From GCA-2746795 sp963747345 (lineage in GTDB: Bacteria > Chloroflexota > Anaerolineae > Promineifilales > Promineifilaceae), in NCBI GenBank assembly GCA_963747345.1, contig CAVVFA010000024.1:1-64000 (forward strand): 64,000 bases of DNA, given 5' to 3'. Shown piece by piece: positions 54,239 through 62,362 of this stretch. A program made the position numbers and the translations under genes. Within the stretch, counting starts at the first letter, position 1. Each line of letters starts with the position of its first letter. A model generated the notes under the pieces. The model ran no database searches and had not been told where the DNA came from. It worked only from the letters and a program-made list of their open reading frames with translations.

Positions 54239-55087
54239 ATGTTCGACTCTGAAAGCATCCTCATCTGGCTAAAAGTCCAAGGGTTAACCATCCTCCTCGT
54301 CATTGTTTTGTCACTTGTTGGCCTGGTTCTGCTGCGCCAGATTACCAAGCACCTCAGGAAAAAAGTCCAAACCCTGGATGGCGAAGCAGACAGCCTACTC
54401 GTCAAACGCACAGACACCCTCACCGGCGTGATATGGACGACCGGCGCTGTCCTCATCGTGGGCACAGCCCTGCTCATTGTGCTAGACGAATTAGGCGTGC
54501 CTATTTTGCCTGTCGTGGCCAGTGTCGGTTTTGTTGGTCTGGCGTTTGGTTTAGGCGCGCAAACACTCGTCAAAGACATGATCAGCGGCCTCTTCATTCT
54601 CATCGAAAACCAATACACCATCGGCGATACCATCATGGTTGGCAGTGTCACCGGAACTGTAGAATTCATTACCCTACGCAAAACTATCATCCGTGATTTA
54701 TACGGCACGGTTTACCATGTGCCCAACGGTGAAGTGCGCGTGGTGGCAAATAAATCACGCGATTGGTCACGGGCGTTGGTGGAGGTGGGCATTACCTATG
54801 ATGCCGATGTGGACAAGGCGATTGCAGCGTTGCAGCAGATTGGCACAGACTTACAAGCGGAGTCGGAATTCAGTCAGGCCGTTATCGAAGCCCCGCTGGT
54901 AACAGGGGTAGAAGGCTTGGATGAGTCGGCTGTGCGCCTGCGCATCATGGTAAAAACCAAACCGGGGATGGAAGGCGATGTGCAGCGTTATTTACGCCGC
55001 CAAATCTGGCTGGTATTTGAGCAGCAGGGCATTGAAATCGCCTTCTCTACGCGCCAAATTCAACTCATCGACATATCAAAAAAATGA
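54239..55087 (+). CDS. MscS-family mechanosensitive channel
   Basis: 282 residues, ATG 54239. Three membrane helices, the last being the pore helix LPVVASVGFVGLAFGLGAQT with the glycine/alanine packing of MscS TM3. Then LVKDMISGLFILIENQYTIG, GTVEFITLRKTIIRDLYG and VYHVPNGEV, the beta domain signature. A C-terminal alpha/beta domain follows. Opens under membrane tension to release solutes in osmotic downshock. Overlaps the next gene by four bases (ATGA). Confidence 0.93.
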   Translation: MFDSESILIWLKVQGLTILLVIVLSLVGLVLLRQITKHLRKKVQTLDGEADSLLVKRTDTLTGVIWTTGAVLIVGTALLIVLDELGVPILPVVASVGFVGLAFGLGAQTLVKDMISGLFILIENQYTIGDTIMVGSVTGTVEFITLRKTIIRDLYGTVYHVPNGEVRVVANKSRDWSRALVEVGITYDADVDKAIAALQQIGTDLQAESEFSQAVIEAPLVTGVEGLDESAVRLRIMVKTKPGMEGDVQRYLRRQIWLVFEQQGIEIAFSTRQIQLIDISKK

Positions 55088-55971
55088 GTGAATACCCTGC
55101 GTATATCGAAAAAATATTGACTGAGGCGCGGTTGCTTCTGGAGGAAGATGATTTCTCTGAACCAGATGCCGCTGCTCTTTGTTTTGATGTGCTGGCCCTC
55201 TTTCCTGAATGTCAGGAGGCGTCTGACCTGATTTTTGAAGCCATTCACGCACCTAATCTCATCCGCGAGTATCGCAAAGCACTGGGGCGCGTTATTGATG
55301 AATGGGATGATCGCCCCTGGCAGCAGCGTCGTCGCTTAGCCCGTTCATACGGCTACATGTCTCGCTGGGAAGGGCAATACCGAAAATACGATGAAACGGT
55401 TAATTCTGAAGACCTATGCCCCTCAGATGTGAAGACGATGCTGAAAGAAGGCGAACATCAACTGATTCAAGATTATCTGCTCGGGCAAAGTCAGGGTAGG
55501 GAGATGGCCTGGCCTATCTTCGAGGAAGCTATCAAGCGCACAGCAAACCCGGCCGTGGCGATGTTTTGGGTGGCGCAAACTTATGCGGATCAAGGTTATT
55601 TTGCGGAGTCAGTGACCTTGTTTGAGGAATTGCTGGCGCAGTACCCCGATCATGTGGATGCACGGCGGCTCGGTGCTGAAGTGCGCTGGTGGCGTGACCA
55701 TCAAGAGCAGATTCCCTGGCTACCTACACATTCAGATGAAAACGGCCGTTTATGGCGACAAACCATGCGGGAAACAGACGAAGAATTCGCAGCCAATGAA
55801 GCCCTATACACCGCGCCTATCGACCACTACCACGCTCCCGATGCTGCCAAACTGCCCTCGGATTTCATTTTGCCCACACCGCTTTCGGCTGATGTCATCG
55901 CGCAAATTGAAGAAACCCTGGCTGAATCCGATGCCCCATCCACAAAAAATGATGGGAATAATGACGAGTAA
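55084..55971 (+). CDS. TPR-like helical protein coupled to MscS
   Basis: 295 residues, starting inside the MscS stop. Helical repeats resembling TPR: PDAAALCFDVLALFPECQEA and NPAVAMFWVAQTYADQGYFA then ESVTLFEELLAQYPDHVDAR. The acidic C-terminus (LAESDAPSTKNDGNNDE) is probably disordered. No catalytic motif. Function unknown; coupling suggests it works with, or is made alongside, the channel. ENGRL is encoded by an AACGGCCGTT copy. Confidence 0.7.
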   Translation: MSEYPAYIEKILTEARLLLEEDDFSEPDAAALCFDVLALFPECQEASDLIFEAIHAPNLIREYRKALGRVIDEWDDRPWQQRRRLARSYGYMSRWEGQYRKYDETVNSEDLCPSDVKTMLKEGEHQLIQDYLLGQSQGREMAWPIFEEAIKRTANPAVAMFWVAQTYADQGYFAESVTLFEELLAQYPDHVDARRLGAEVRWWRDHQEQIPWLPTHSDENGRLWRQTMRETDEEFAANEALYTAPIDHYHAPDAAKLPSDFILPTPLSADVIAQIEETLAESDAPSTKNDGNNDE

Positions 55972-56079
55972 CATATCAACTGCTTCCAGTCCACGAAGGT
56001 GGACTTTGTAAATGGTGCTGTGAATTTATTCGCCGAGCAGCATTGACGACCCTCTCCAATCATTGTTTAATTCTCCGCT

Positions 56080-58479
56080 ATGCACACAGAACCATCATCG
56101 CACAACTTGAAATTTTGGCAGCAGCCACGCTTCTATCTGCTGTCAATGGTGGCCTTGCTCTTGTTTGGCTTTGGTCTGCGTATCCACCGTCTTGGCGATA
56201 AATCCGTGTGGTGGGACGAAGGACTTGCGGCCTGGGCAGCCCGTCAATCCTTTGCGGTTGCCATCCAATGGACTGCCAACGACGTCCATCCGCCCCTCTA
56301 CTTTTGGATGCTCCATGTGTGGCATCTAATCAGCGGCGACACCGAATTTGGCCTGCGCTTGCTCTCCGTTTTCATTGGCCTGATGACCATCAGCATGACC
56401 TATCTACTCGGCCAAACCATCGGCGGCAAAAAGGTTGGCTTGCTGGCGGCACTTTTGTTGACAGTTTCCCGCTTCAATATCGCCTGGTCGCAAGAAATGC
56501 GGATGTATGCCCTGTCGGCGCTGTTGGGGGCGGGCGCGTTGTGGGCCACCGTGCGCGTCTGGAAATACGGCCGTCGCCAGGATTGGCTCGCCTACATTTT
56601 TTTCATGACGGCCGGACTGTACACGCTCTATCTCTCTGTGATGGTGCTGTTTGTGGCAAATTTGGTCTGGCTGCTGCTGGTACTGCCGCGGGCGCGTAAC
56701 AAATGGCGGGAGTTTATCACCTGGTCGCTGGCGCAAACGGCCGTTCTGCTCCTTTTTGCCCCCTGGCTGGCCTATGCGTTAGGCCGCATTCCGACCTGGA
56801 CCTCTGCCTCGCCAGTGGCGTTTGTGAATTTTGTGAAGATTTACTGGACGGTGCTGGTGTCGGGCATCGCCTCCAATGTCGATGATCTGGCGCGGTTTAC
56901 GCTGCCGGTGTTGCTGATATTTTTGGTGGGAACGGCCGTTCTCCTCTACCATGCCCTCAAAACCCGCAAACAAAACCCACAACCGCTCTACCAACTGGCG
57001 CTGCTGCTACTCGGTCTGCTCCTGCCCGCGCTTGTCGTCTACATCGTCTCCTTGCCCAAGACCAACTTCTTTTACGCGCCGCAGATTGCCCCGCGCTACC
57101 TCATCATTTTCCTCTCCGCCTACACGGTGCTGCTGGCTTGGGGCGTGGTGCGCCTGGGTCAATTCCAACGCGGCGTGACGCTGCTGCTAACCCTCGTCAT
57201 CCTCTTTGCCGCCGGAGTTGGCTTGCGTGGTTATCATAACGGCCGTGTGCGCCTAGATGATTACATCTCCATGGCCGATACCATCAGCGCCTATGCCCAA
57301 CCGACCGACGCCGTGATCCTCCATTCCGACAAAGATTGGCCGATTTTTGCCTACCATTACGCGGACGAGTGGGCAGGTGTGCCGCATGGCTGGGATGTTG
57401 ATGAGGAAACGGCCGTTTCCTTCCTGCAACCCCTCTGGCAAAACAACGACGGTATCTGGTTGGCGCTCACTCCCTATGCCAGCGTCACTGACCCCAACGC
57501 CCACATCATCAACTGGCTAGATCAACATGCCGTCGCCACCGTAAACTACAATCATGGCGACAAAGCCCTCCGCTTCTATGCCCGCACCCCGGAACGTGCT
57601 GCCCAAATCGGCACCCTGGCGGCTAATGCCCAACCGCAGTTCGACACCTTTACCGTCGTCAAACCCGGATTCCACTTCGTCGGCTATGATTTGCCCTCCG
57701 GCACTTACCACAGCGGCGATACCGTCCGCCTCGGCCTCTACTTTTTCCGGGGCGAGCCAATGACTGACGAGAGTCATGCCATGGAAATCGGCCTAAAAAG
57801 CAAAGACGGACAAGCCATCCAATGGGCCACCGTGCAGCTCACCCCTGACGATCACGCCTCAGCCGACGGCCTGATTCGCAAAGAAGCCGTCTTCCAGGTG
57901 CCGCCAGACACCACCGAAGGCATCTATGACTTCTACCTGCTCAACTGCGGCGGCGACTGCGACCAGTTCGCCCAGGTCTGGATTAAAGAGCGCTTCCAAA
58001 CCTTTGTTGGCGCAGATGACGTAAAAATCGCCAATCCGTTAGACATCACCTTTGCCAACGGCATTAAATTGCTTGGCTATGCCGTCGAGCAAGAAACCAT
58101 TACCCCCGGCGAACCCGTGCGCATGTCGCTCTACTGGCAAACGGCAGCCCCCATCGACAACCAGTTCAAGGTCTTCACCCACCTGCTGGGCGACGTATTT
58201 AACGCTGAAACCGAGAACTTCCTCTGGGGCCAACAGGACAACGAACCCGCCAACAATCGCCGCCCCACCAACACCTGGCGTCCCGGCGAAGTTATCGTCG
58301 ATGCCTACGCCATGCCCACCGCCCTAAACGCGCCGGAAGGCAGCTACACGTTGGAAATCGGCCTGTACAATCCGGTGACGGGTGAGCGTTTATTGCTCGT
58401 TGATGATGCGGGCAATGTGACGGCGGATCACGCCATCCTGGAAACATCCATCACCATCCAGCAGCGTTCAAACAATTGA
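56080..58479 (+). CDS. GT39-like membrane glycosyltransferase with C-terminal beta-sandwich
   Basis: 799 residues. Catalytic loop LGDKSVWWDEGLAAWAARQS and NDVHPPLYFWMLHVWHLISG are the W-D-E and H-P-P-L-Y motifs of PMT/ArnT-type GT-C enzymes. Ten or more helices run to about residue 390. A soluble region follows with two beta-sandwich-like units; the last reads IKLLGYAVEQETITPGEPVR, MSLYWQTAAP, WGQQDNEPANNR, TWRPGEVIVDAYAM and YTLEIGLYNPVTGERL, the same pattern as in the protein at 28399. Sugar transfer from polyprenyl-phosphate donors outside the membrane is the family role. Three exact AACGGCCGTT copies lie inside. Confidence 0.88.
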   Translation: MHTEPSSHNLKFWQQPRFYLLSMVALLLFGFGLRIHRLGDKSVWWDEGLAAWAARQSFAVAIQWTANDVHPPLYFWMLHVWHLISGDTEFGLRLLSVFIGLMTISMTYLLGQTIGGKKVGLLAALLLTVSRFNIAWSQEMRMYALSALLGAGALWATVRVWKYGRRQDWLAYIFFMTAGLYTLYLSVMVLFVANLVWLLLVLPRARNKWREFITWSLAQTAVLLLFAPWLAYALGRIPTWTSASPVAFVNFVKIYWTVLVSGIASNVDDLARFTLPVLLIFLVGTAVLLYHALKTRKQNPQPLYQLALLLLGLLLPALVVYIVSLPKTNFFYAPQIAPRYLIIFLSAYTVLLAWGVVRLGQFQRGVTLLLTLVILFAAGVGLRGYHNGRVRLDDYISMADTISAYAQPTDAVILHSDKDWPIFAYHYADEWAGVPHGWDVDEETAVSFLQPLWQNNDGIWLALTPYASVTDPNAHIINWLDQHAVATVNYNHGDKALRFYARTPERAAQIGTLAANAQPQFDTFTVVKPGFHFVGYDLPSGTYHSGDTVRLGLYFFRGEPMTDESHAMEIGLKSKDGQAIQWATVQLTPDDHASADGLIRKEAVFQVPPDTTEGIYDFYLLNCGGDCDQFAQVWIKERFQTFVGADDVKIANPLDITFANGIKLLGYAVEQETITPGEPVRMSLYWQTAAPIDNQFKVFTHLLGDVFNAETENFLWGQQDNEPANNRRPTNTWRPGEVIVDAYAMPTALNAPEGSYTLEIGLYNPVTGERLLLVDDAGNVTADHAILETSITIQQRSNN

Positions 58480-58499
58480 TTGACAGGTGATCGCAATTC

Positions 58500-58526
58500 G
58501 TCTTACAATGATATTATCAGGTAAGA
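58500..58526. promoter_or_regulatory. Probable vapBC operator
   Basis: GTCTTAC (58500-58506) and GTAAGAC (58521-58527) are inverted arms around an AT-rich centre, just upstream of the antitoxin gene. Confidence 0.5.
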
Positions 58527-58538
58527 CGGTGAGGTGAT

Positions 58539-58775
58539 ATGATGTTGGTACGTTTATCCACAAAAGGACAGTTGGTTATTCCGAACGAGATCAGAAAAGC
58601 ATTAGGCCTGGAATCTGGGACTTATTTTGATGTGCGCCTGGAAAACGATGAAATCATATTTGCCCCCATTGATCACACACAGCCGCTGGATCGACTCTAT
58701 GGGAAATATGCCCAGGTGGATTTGCTCGCCGATCTTGAAGCCGACCACCTGACAGAAATTGCGCAGGATCAATAA
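58539..58775 (+). CDS. vapB: AbrB/MazE-type antitoxin
   Basis: 78 residues, GAGGTG just upstream. MMLVRLSTKGQLVIPNEIRK then ALGLESGTYFDVRLENDEII is a swapped-hairpin AbrB/SpoVT DNA-binding domain; the rest (DHTQPLDRLYGKYAQVDLLA) is the toxin-binding tail. Neutralises the PIN toxin encoded two bases downstream and represses the operon. Upstream GTCTTAC-N11-GTAAGAC (58500-58526) is a probable operator: two complementary 7-base arms. Confidence 0.88.
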   Translation: MMLVRLSTKGQLVIPNEIRKALGLESGTYFDVRLENDEIIFAPIDHTQPLDRLYGKYAQVDLLADLEADHLTEIAQDQ

Positions 58776-58777
58776 AC

Positions 58778-59203
58778 ATGGCGGAAAATTATGTGCTAGA
58801 TGCCTGGGCGCTGCTGGCATTGCTGCAAACAGAACAACCAGCGGCCTCACGAGTCAAAACGCTTTTGCAACAGGCTCAAATGGCGTCCAACGTTCAGGTC
58901 TACTTATCCATCATCAATCTGGGGGAAATCGCCTATATTTTAGAACGCAATTACGGCGCTGAAGAAGCCAATCAGACTATTGCTGATATCCGACAACTGC
59001 CCATCACCATCGTGCAAGCGAGTGAAAATCGGGTGATGGCGGCGGCTCGTTTAAAAGCTAATTACCGAATGTCGTACGCTGATGCGTTTGCGGCTGCGGC
59101 TGCGGAAGAATGGCAAGCAATCCTCATAACAGGAGACCCTGAGCTAATTAGTCTGCAAGGAATAATTCAGGTTGAAGCTCTGGAACGAGGAAAGAAAGCA
59201 TGA
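58778..59203 (+). CDS. vapC: PIN-domain toxin, VapC family
   Basis: 141 residues, starting two bases after the antitoxin stop. PIN acidic residues: Asp in YVLDAWALLALLQTEQ, Glu in SIINLGEIAYILER, Asp in RMSYADAFAAAAA and Asp in ILITGDPELI. The set is complete for the Mg-dependent ribonuclease that cleaves tRNA or rRNA (family knowledge). Forms a type II toxin-antitoxin system with the gene before. The end overlaps the YjbQ start by four bases (ATGA). No AACGGCCGTT copy here. Confidence 0.9.
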   Translation: MAENYVLDAWALLALLQTEQPAASRVKTLLQQAQMASNVQVYLSIINLGEIAYILERNYGAEEANQTIADIRQLPITIVQASENRVMAAARLKANYRMSYADAFAAAAAEEWQAILITGDPELISLQGIIQVEALERGKKA

Positions 59204-59628
59204 GTTGGTTTCAAAAAACAATCACGATGCAAGCAAGACGGCGCGGGTTTCATTTGGTTACGCATGAAATCACAGCGCAAGTGCCGGAAATTCAAGATTA
59301 TCAGGTGGGGTTGGCACACATTTTCATTCAACATACTTCGGCATCACTCACGCTGAACGAAAATGCAGACCCTACTGTGCGTCAGGATTTTGAAAGCCAT
59401 TTCAACGTGATGGTGCCAGAAAATCAACCTTACTACATCCACACTTATGAAGGGTCAGACGATATGCCGGCGCACATCAAAGCGGCGCTGCTTGGCTCCA
59501 GTGTCACCATTCCTATTACGGATGGTCGGTTGGCTTTAGGCACCTGGCAAGGCATCTACCTCTGCGAACATCGAGACCGGGCGCGTGGGCGGCGATTGGT
59601 GGTGACGTTGAATGGTGAACTGAGGTAA
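59200..59628 (+). CDS. yjbQ: YjbQ / UPF0047 family protein
   Basis: 142 residues, the family's normal length. Motifs: YQVGLAHIFIQHTSASLTLN (H-T-S-A-S), ENADPTVRQDFESHFNVMVP (E-N-A-D), HTYEGSDDMPAHIKAALLGS and GTWQGIYLCEHRDRARGRRL (T-W-Q-G-I-x-x-x-E-x-R). The metal-site His and Glu are present. Members show weak thiamine-phosphate synthase activity in vitro; the true role is unsettled. Coupled to vapC by overlap, which is unusual for a housekeeping gene. Confidence 0.9.
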   Translation: MSWFQKTITMQARRRGFHLVTHEITAQVPEIQDYQVGLAHIFIQHTSASLTLNENADPTVRQDFESHFNVMVPENQPYYIHTYEGSDDMPAHIKAALLGSSVTIPITDGRLALGTWQGIYLCEHRDRARGRRLVVTLNGELR

Positions 59629-59655
59629 AGACTTATAGCAAAGGAAGCAAAAAAC

Positions 59656-59701
59656 AAAGAGACAAAGGGTTTCTTGTCCCTTTGTCCCTTTGTTTCTTTG
59701 T
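59656..59701. terminator. Imperfect hairpin between convergent genes
   Basis: ACAAAGAGACAAAGGG and CCCTTTGTCCCTTTGT arms between the YjbQ gene and the minus-strand DUF2723 gene. T-rich on the plus strand. Confidence 0.5.
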
Positions 59702-59714
59702 AATAAATTGTTTT

Positions 59715-61718
59715 TTATGGGACAGGCAACGACAACCACTCGCTGTTCTCAAACGTGCCATCCGCCAACGCCTGATACATGCCTACGCGCACCGCCACTG
59801 GCGCACCTTCCTCCGGCACGTCTAGTAAAAAGTGATCTGTCACCACTTCTCCCGCTTGCCACAATGATGTTGGATACCAACCGAAAACAGGGTGATTACG
59901 GTCAGCCTGGGTCAAAATGGCTTGTGGGCCGGTGGGTGGGTCTTGGGCGACGAGGTGGACGGCGATGCTGTAGTCACCCAAGTCATCTTGCAGCGCTTGC
60001 CAATCAATGGCGAGGTGGAGCGTATTGTCATCAATCCAGACCAGTTCTGCATCTTGGATGGCGATGCCGTTGCCTAAATCGAGTACGGTGTTTTCAGGGG
60101 AAACGGACTGTCTCGAGTTCGCGGAAATGGTTTGTCTTAAGCTTGCAGAAATGGTTTGTCTTGAGCTTGTGGAAACGGCCGTTACCTGTGGCTTTACCTG
60201 AATCTCCACAATATCTGGCGCGACAGCGGTCAAATAGATAGGGCCTAAAAGGTCTTCCCACCAGGCAACAGGACGGAGATAAAACGTTTTTGAAAGCGTT
60301 AATAAATGATCCGTTTGTAGGATGTCCGCAAAATCATTGTCGTGATCCACAACTGTTAGGTCAGGGAATTTTCCCTCATAGGTTTGGGCGTACCGGAGCG
60401 CCCAATAGTCGTGACCCCATAAAGCCAAGAGCGTTTGTGGACGCCCATCAGCCGTTGTTGTGGGAATATGTTCTGCCAACGCGATGGTGGCAAATGTGCT
60501 TTCATCTCGGGTAACGTCCAATACCAAGGGGCGGTTACTAAAAAATAGCCAGACAATAAGTGCCAGACTGCCCACCACTGCCAATTTGCCCCATAACGGC
60601 CGTTTCTGCCACAGCACTTCCATCAACAATGCCAAACCGATTGCCGAAATGGCAATGATGGGCAACTTTACCGCTAGAAGCGCATCCGAGACGCGCCCTT
60701 CCCATACGATAAAGCTAACGGGCAAATGGAGCAGACAGGTCACAAACAGCCCCAATCGTTCTTGCGGGCGAGCGGGACTGCCTGGCAACAGTAGCCCCAC
60801 TATCCCCAAGGCCATCAATATCCAGGGCCAATCGTTGCTTAATAAAGCGGCCATCCCCTGGATGCGTTCCAGCCATAGCGCTGTCGTATCTGGCACAATC
60901 ACCAGATCGCCGCGTGTATAAAACACCAATGCCCAGAAGCCTTGCCAGGTTCCTGGCGAGCTGTATGTCCAGTCGGCCCCCATCCAGGCACGAAGGGGTA
61001 AATAAAGATATGTTAGCGGCCCGATAAGTCCCAGTCCCAGCACAGGCAATAATTTCCGCAGAATCAAGCGCCAATGAGGCCATGCCCAAAACAAGATAGC
61101 GGGTAAAAAGAGAGCAAAAGCCCGTTGATGCGCCAGCACCATACCGCCCCAAAATGCCAGCCAATACAGGTCTCGTTTTTGTCCAAACCGACTAAATTGC
61201 ACGGCATAATAAAGCGTTATAAAGGAAAGCACCATCGACATGGTGTGCACTTCGGCGATTGAAGCATCCACCCAAATGGAAGTGGAAAGCGCATACATGA
61301 GTGCAGTAAGCGCCGCTGGCAAGGGGTGCACCCCCAAGGATTTCATCAACAATATCAGCAATAAAGCGCTGATGGTTCCCCACACGGCGGAATAAAGCGA
61401 GGCACCCATAGCTGGCGAGATGCCGACGAGGCGTAATAGCGTCACGAAGATTGACCCAATTAATGTGTAGAGTGGATACCCGTTGTAATGAATGGTTCCC
61501 CAACGAGGCAGTGCGTTTTGAATTTCACCTATATCCGTGGCAAAGGGGTGTGGGCTACCGTTGATGTGTACTTGCAAAGTGGTTAAAAAGCTGATAAATG
61601 ACAAGAGACCGACAGTGATAACGGCCGTTTGCCAGGAAATATGCCAATTTTTTTTCCAAGACGTTTGAACTGTGTGCAAGGTATACTGTCTTAAACAAAA
61701 AAGAGAATGTAGTATCAC
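59715..61718 (-). CDS. DUF2723-like GT-C membrane protein
   Basis: 667 residues, about 11 helices. The N-terminal periplasmic motif HPFATDIGEIQNALPRWGTI then HYNGYPLYTLIGSIFVTLLR matches the D-x-G-E ... P-G-Y-P-L-Y pattern of DUF2723, a GT-C group that includes O-glycosylation enzymes (family recall). The soluble tail ends in a beta domain weakly like those at 28399 and 56080 (GWYPTSLWQAGEVVTDHFLL). In the tail three 8-residue steps STSSRQTI, SASLRQTI and SANSRQSV are inserted, encoded by three tandem 24-bp units at 60105-60176. Confidence 0.8.
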   Translation of the reverse strand: MILHSLFCLRQYTLHTVQTSWKKNWHISWQTAVITVGLLSFISFLTTLQVHINGSPHPFATDIGEIQNALPRWGTIHYNGYPLYTLIGSIFVTLLRLVGISPAMGASLYSAVWGTISALLLILLMKSLGVHPLPAALTALMYALSTSIWVDASIAEVHTMSMVLSFITLYYAVQFSRFGQKRDLYWLAFWGGMVLAHQRAFALFLPAILFWAWPHWRLILRKLLPVLGLGLIGPLTYLYLPLRAWMGADWTYSSPGTWQGFWALVFYTRGDLVIVPDTTALWLERIQGMAALLSNDWPWILMALGIVGLLLPGSPARPQERLGLFVTCLLHLPVSFIVWEGRVSDALLAVKLPIIAISAIGLALLMEVLWQKRPLWGKLAVVGSLALIVWLFFSNRPLVLDVTRDESTFATIALAEHIPTTTADGRPQTLLALWGHDYWALRYAQTYEGKFPDLTVVDHDNDFADILQTDHLLTLSKTFYLRPVAWWEDLLGPIYLTAVAPDIVEIQVKPQVTAVSTSSRQTISASLRQTISANSRQSVSPENTVLDLGNGIAIQDAELVWIDDNTLHLAIDWQALQDDLGDYSIAVHLVAQDPPTGPQAILTQADRNHPVFGWYPTSLWQAGEVVTDHFLLDVPEEGAPVAVRVGMYQALADGTFENSEWLSLPVP
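60102..60183. repeat. Three tandem 24-bp units inside an AACGGCCGTT palindrome
   Basis: AAC, then three 24-base units (60105-60128, 60129-60152, 60153-60176; each starts GG, contains TGTCT and ends GGAAAT, AGAAAT or GGAAAC), then GGCCGTT. Same structure as the single units in tsf. Confidence 0.88.
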
Positions 61719-62362
61719 CGATTTTATAGCTTCTCGAATTTGGAATCAAATATTTATCTTATGTGAATAAAAAACCTTGTACTGGTGCGAAAAAATAGAA
61801 ATAATTTATGGAAGCGTAGATCATAGCCCATCATTTACAGGACAAGTGACATTTGTCACTAATCGAACGTGCCAAATGGTACTTATATCCTACCGATTAG
61901 ATGAGTATAGTGCTGAAAAGGGGCAATTTACTTGTTAAAACTCGAGAAATCCCTGCCACATCACCTTCCCATAAATCACTGCATTTAGGGAGCCAAAAAC
62001 CTAAACGCCATATAACCCGCAATCCACAACCCAGCCCGCATCCATGATGCCCACAACATAGCCTCTTGAGTTTCAGTAATCGGTAATCAGTAAACAGTAA
62101 TCAGTAAAATCCAGACAGACTAGGTTTCACTACTGAAAACTGTTCGCTGAAAACTGTTCACTAGTCTTTTACCCATCGCCCCTGGCAGAAAAAGGAGGTT
62201 GTATGGGAGCTTGCATCGTGCTGCCAATCCACATGAATTAATGAGCCGAATTTTAGAAGGGAAACAGCCAATGCCATCACAATGTGCGGCATCTCTCCCA
62301 CTGATCACTGTTTACTGAAAACTGTTCACTGCTTACTGGCATTGGAAAAGGGAGTATAAAAC
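61719..62362. other. Long intergenic region with CAGTAATCAGTAAAC-type repeats
   Basis: About 640 bases without a convincing gene. 62073-62170 and 62300-62340 carry many steps of CAGTAATCAGTAAACAG and ACTGAAAACTGTTCACTG, the same family as at 30740, 25280 and 52636. An AAAGGAGGT-like site at 62192-62198 followed by ATG 62202 starts only a very short frame. The acetyl-CoA synthetase promoter must lie here. Confidence 0.55.
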
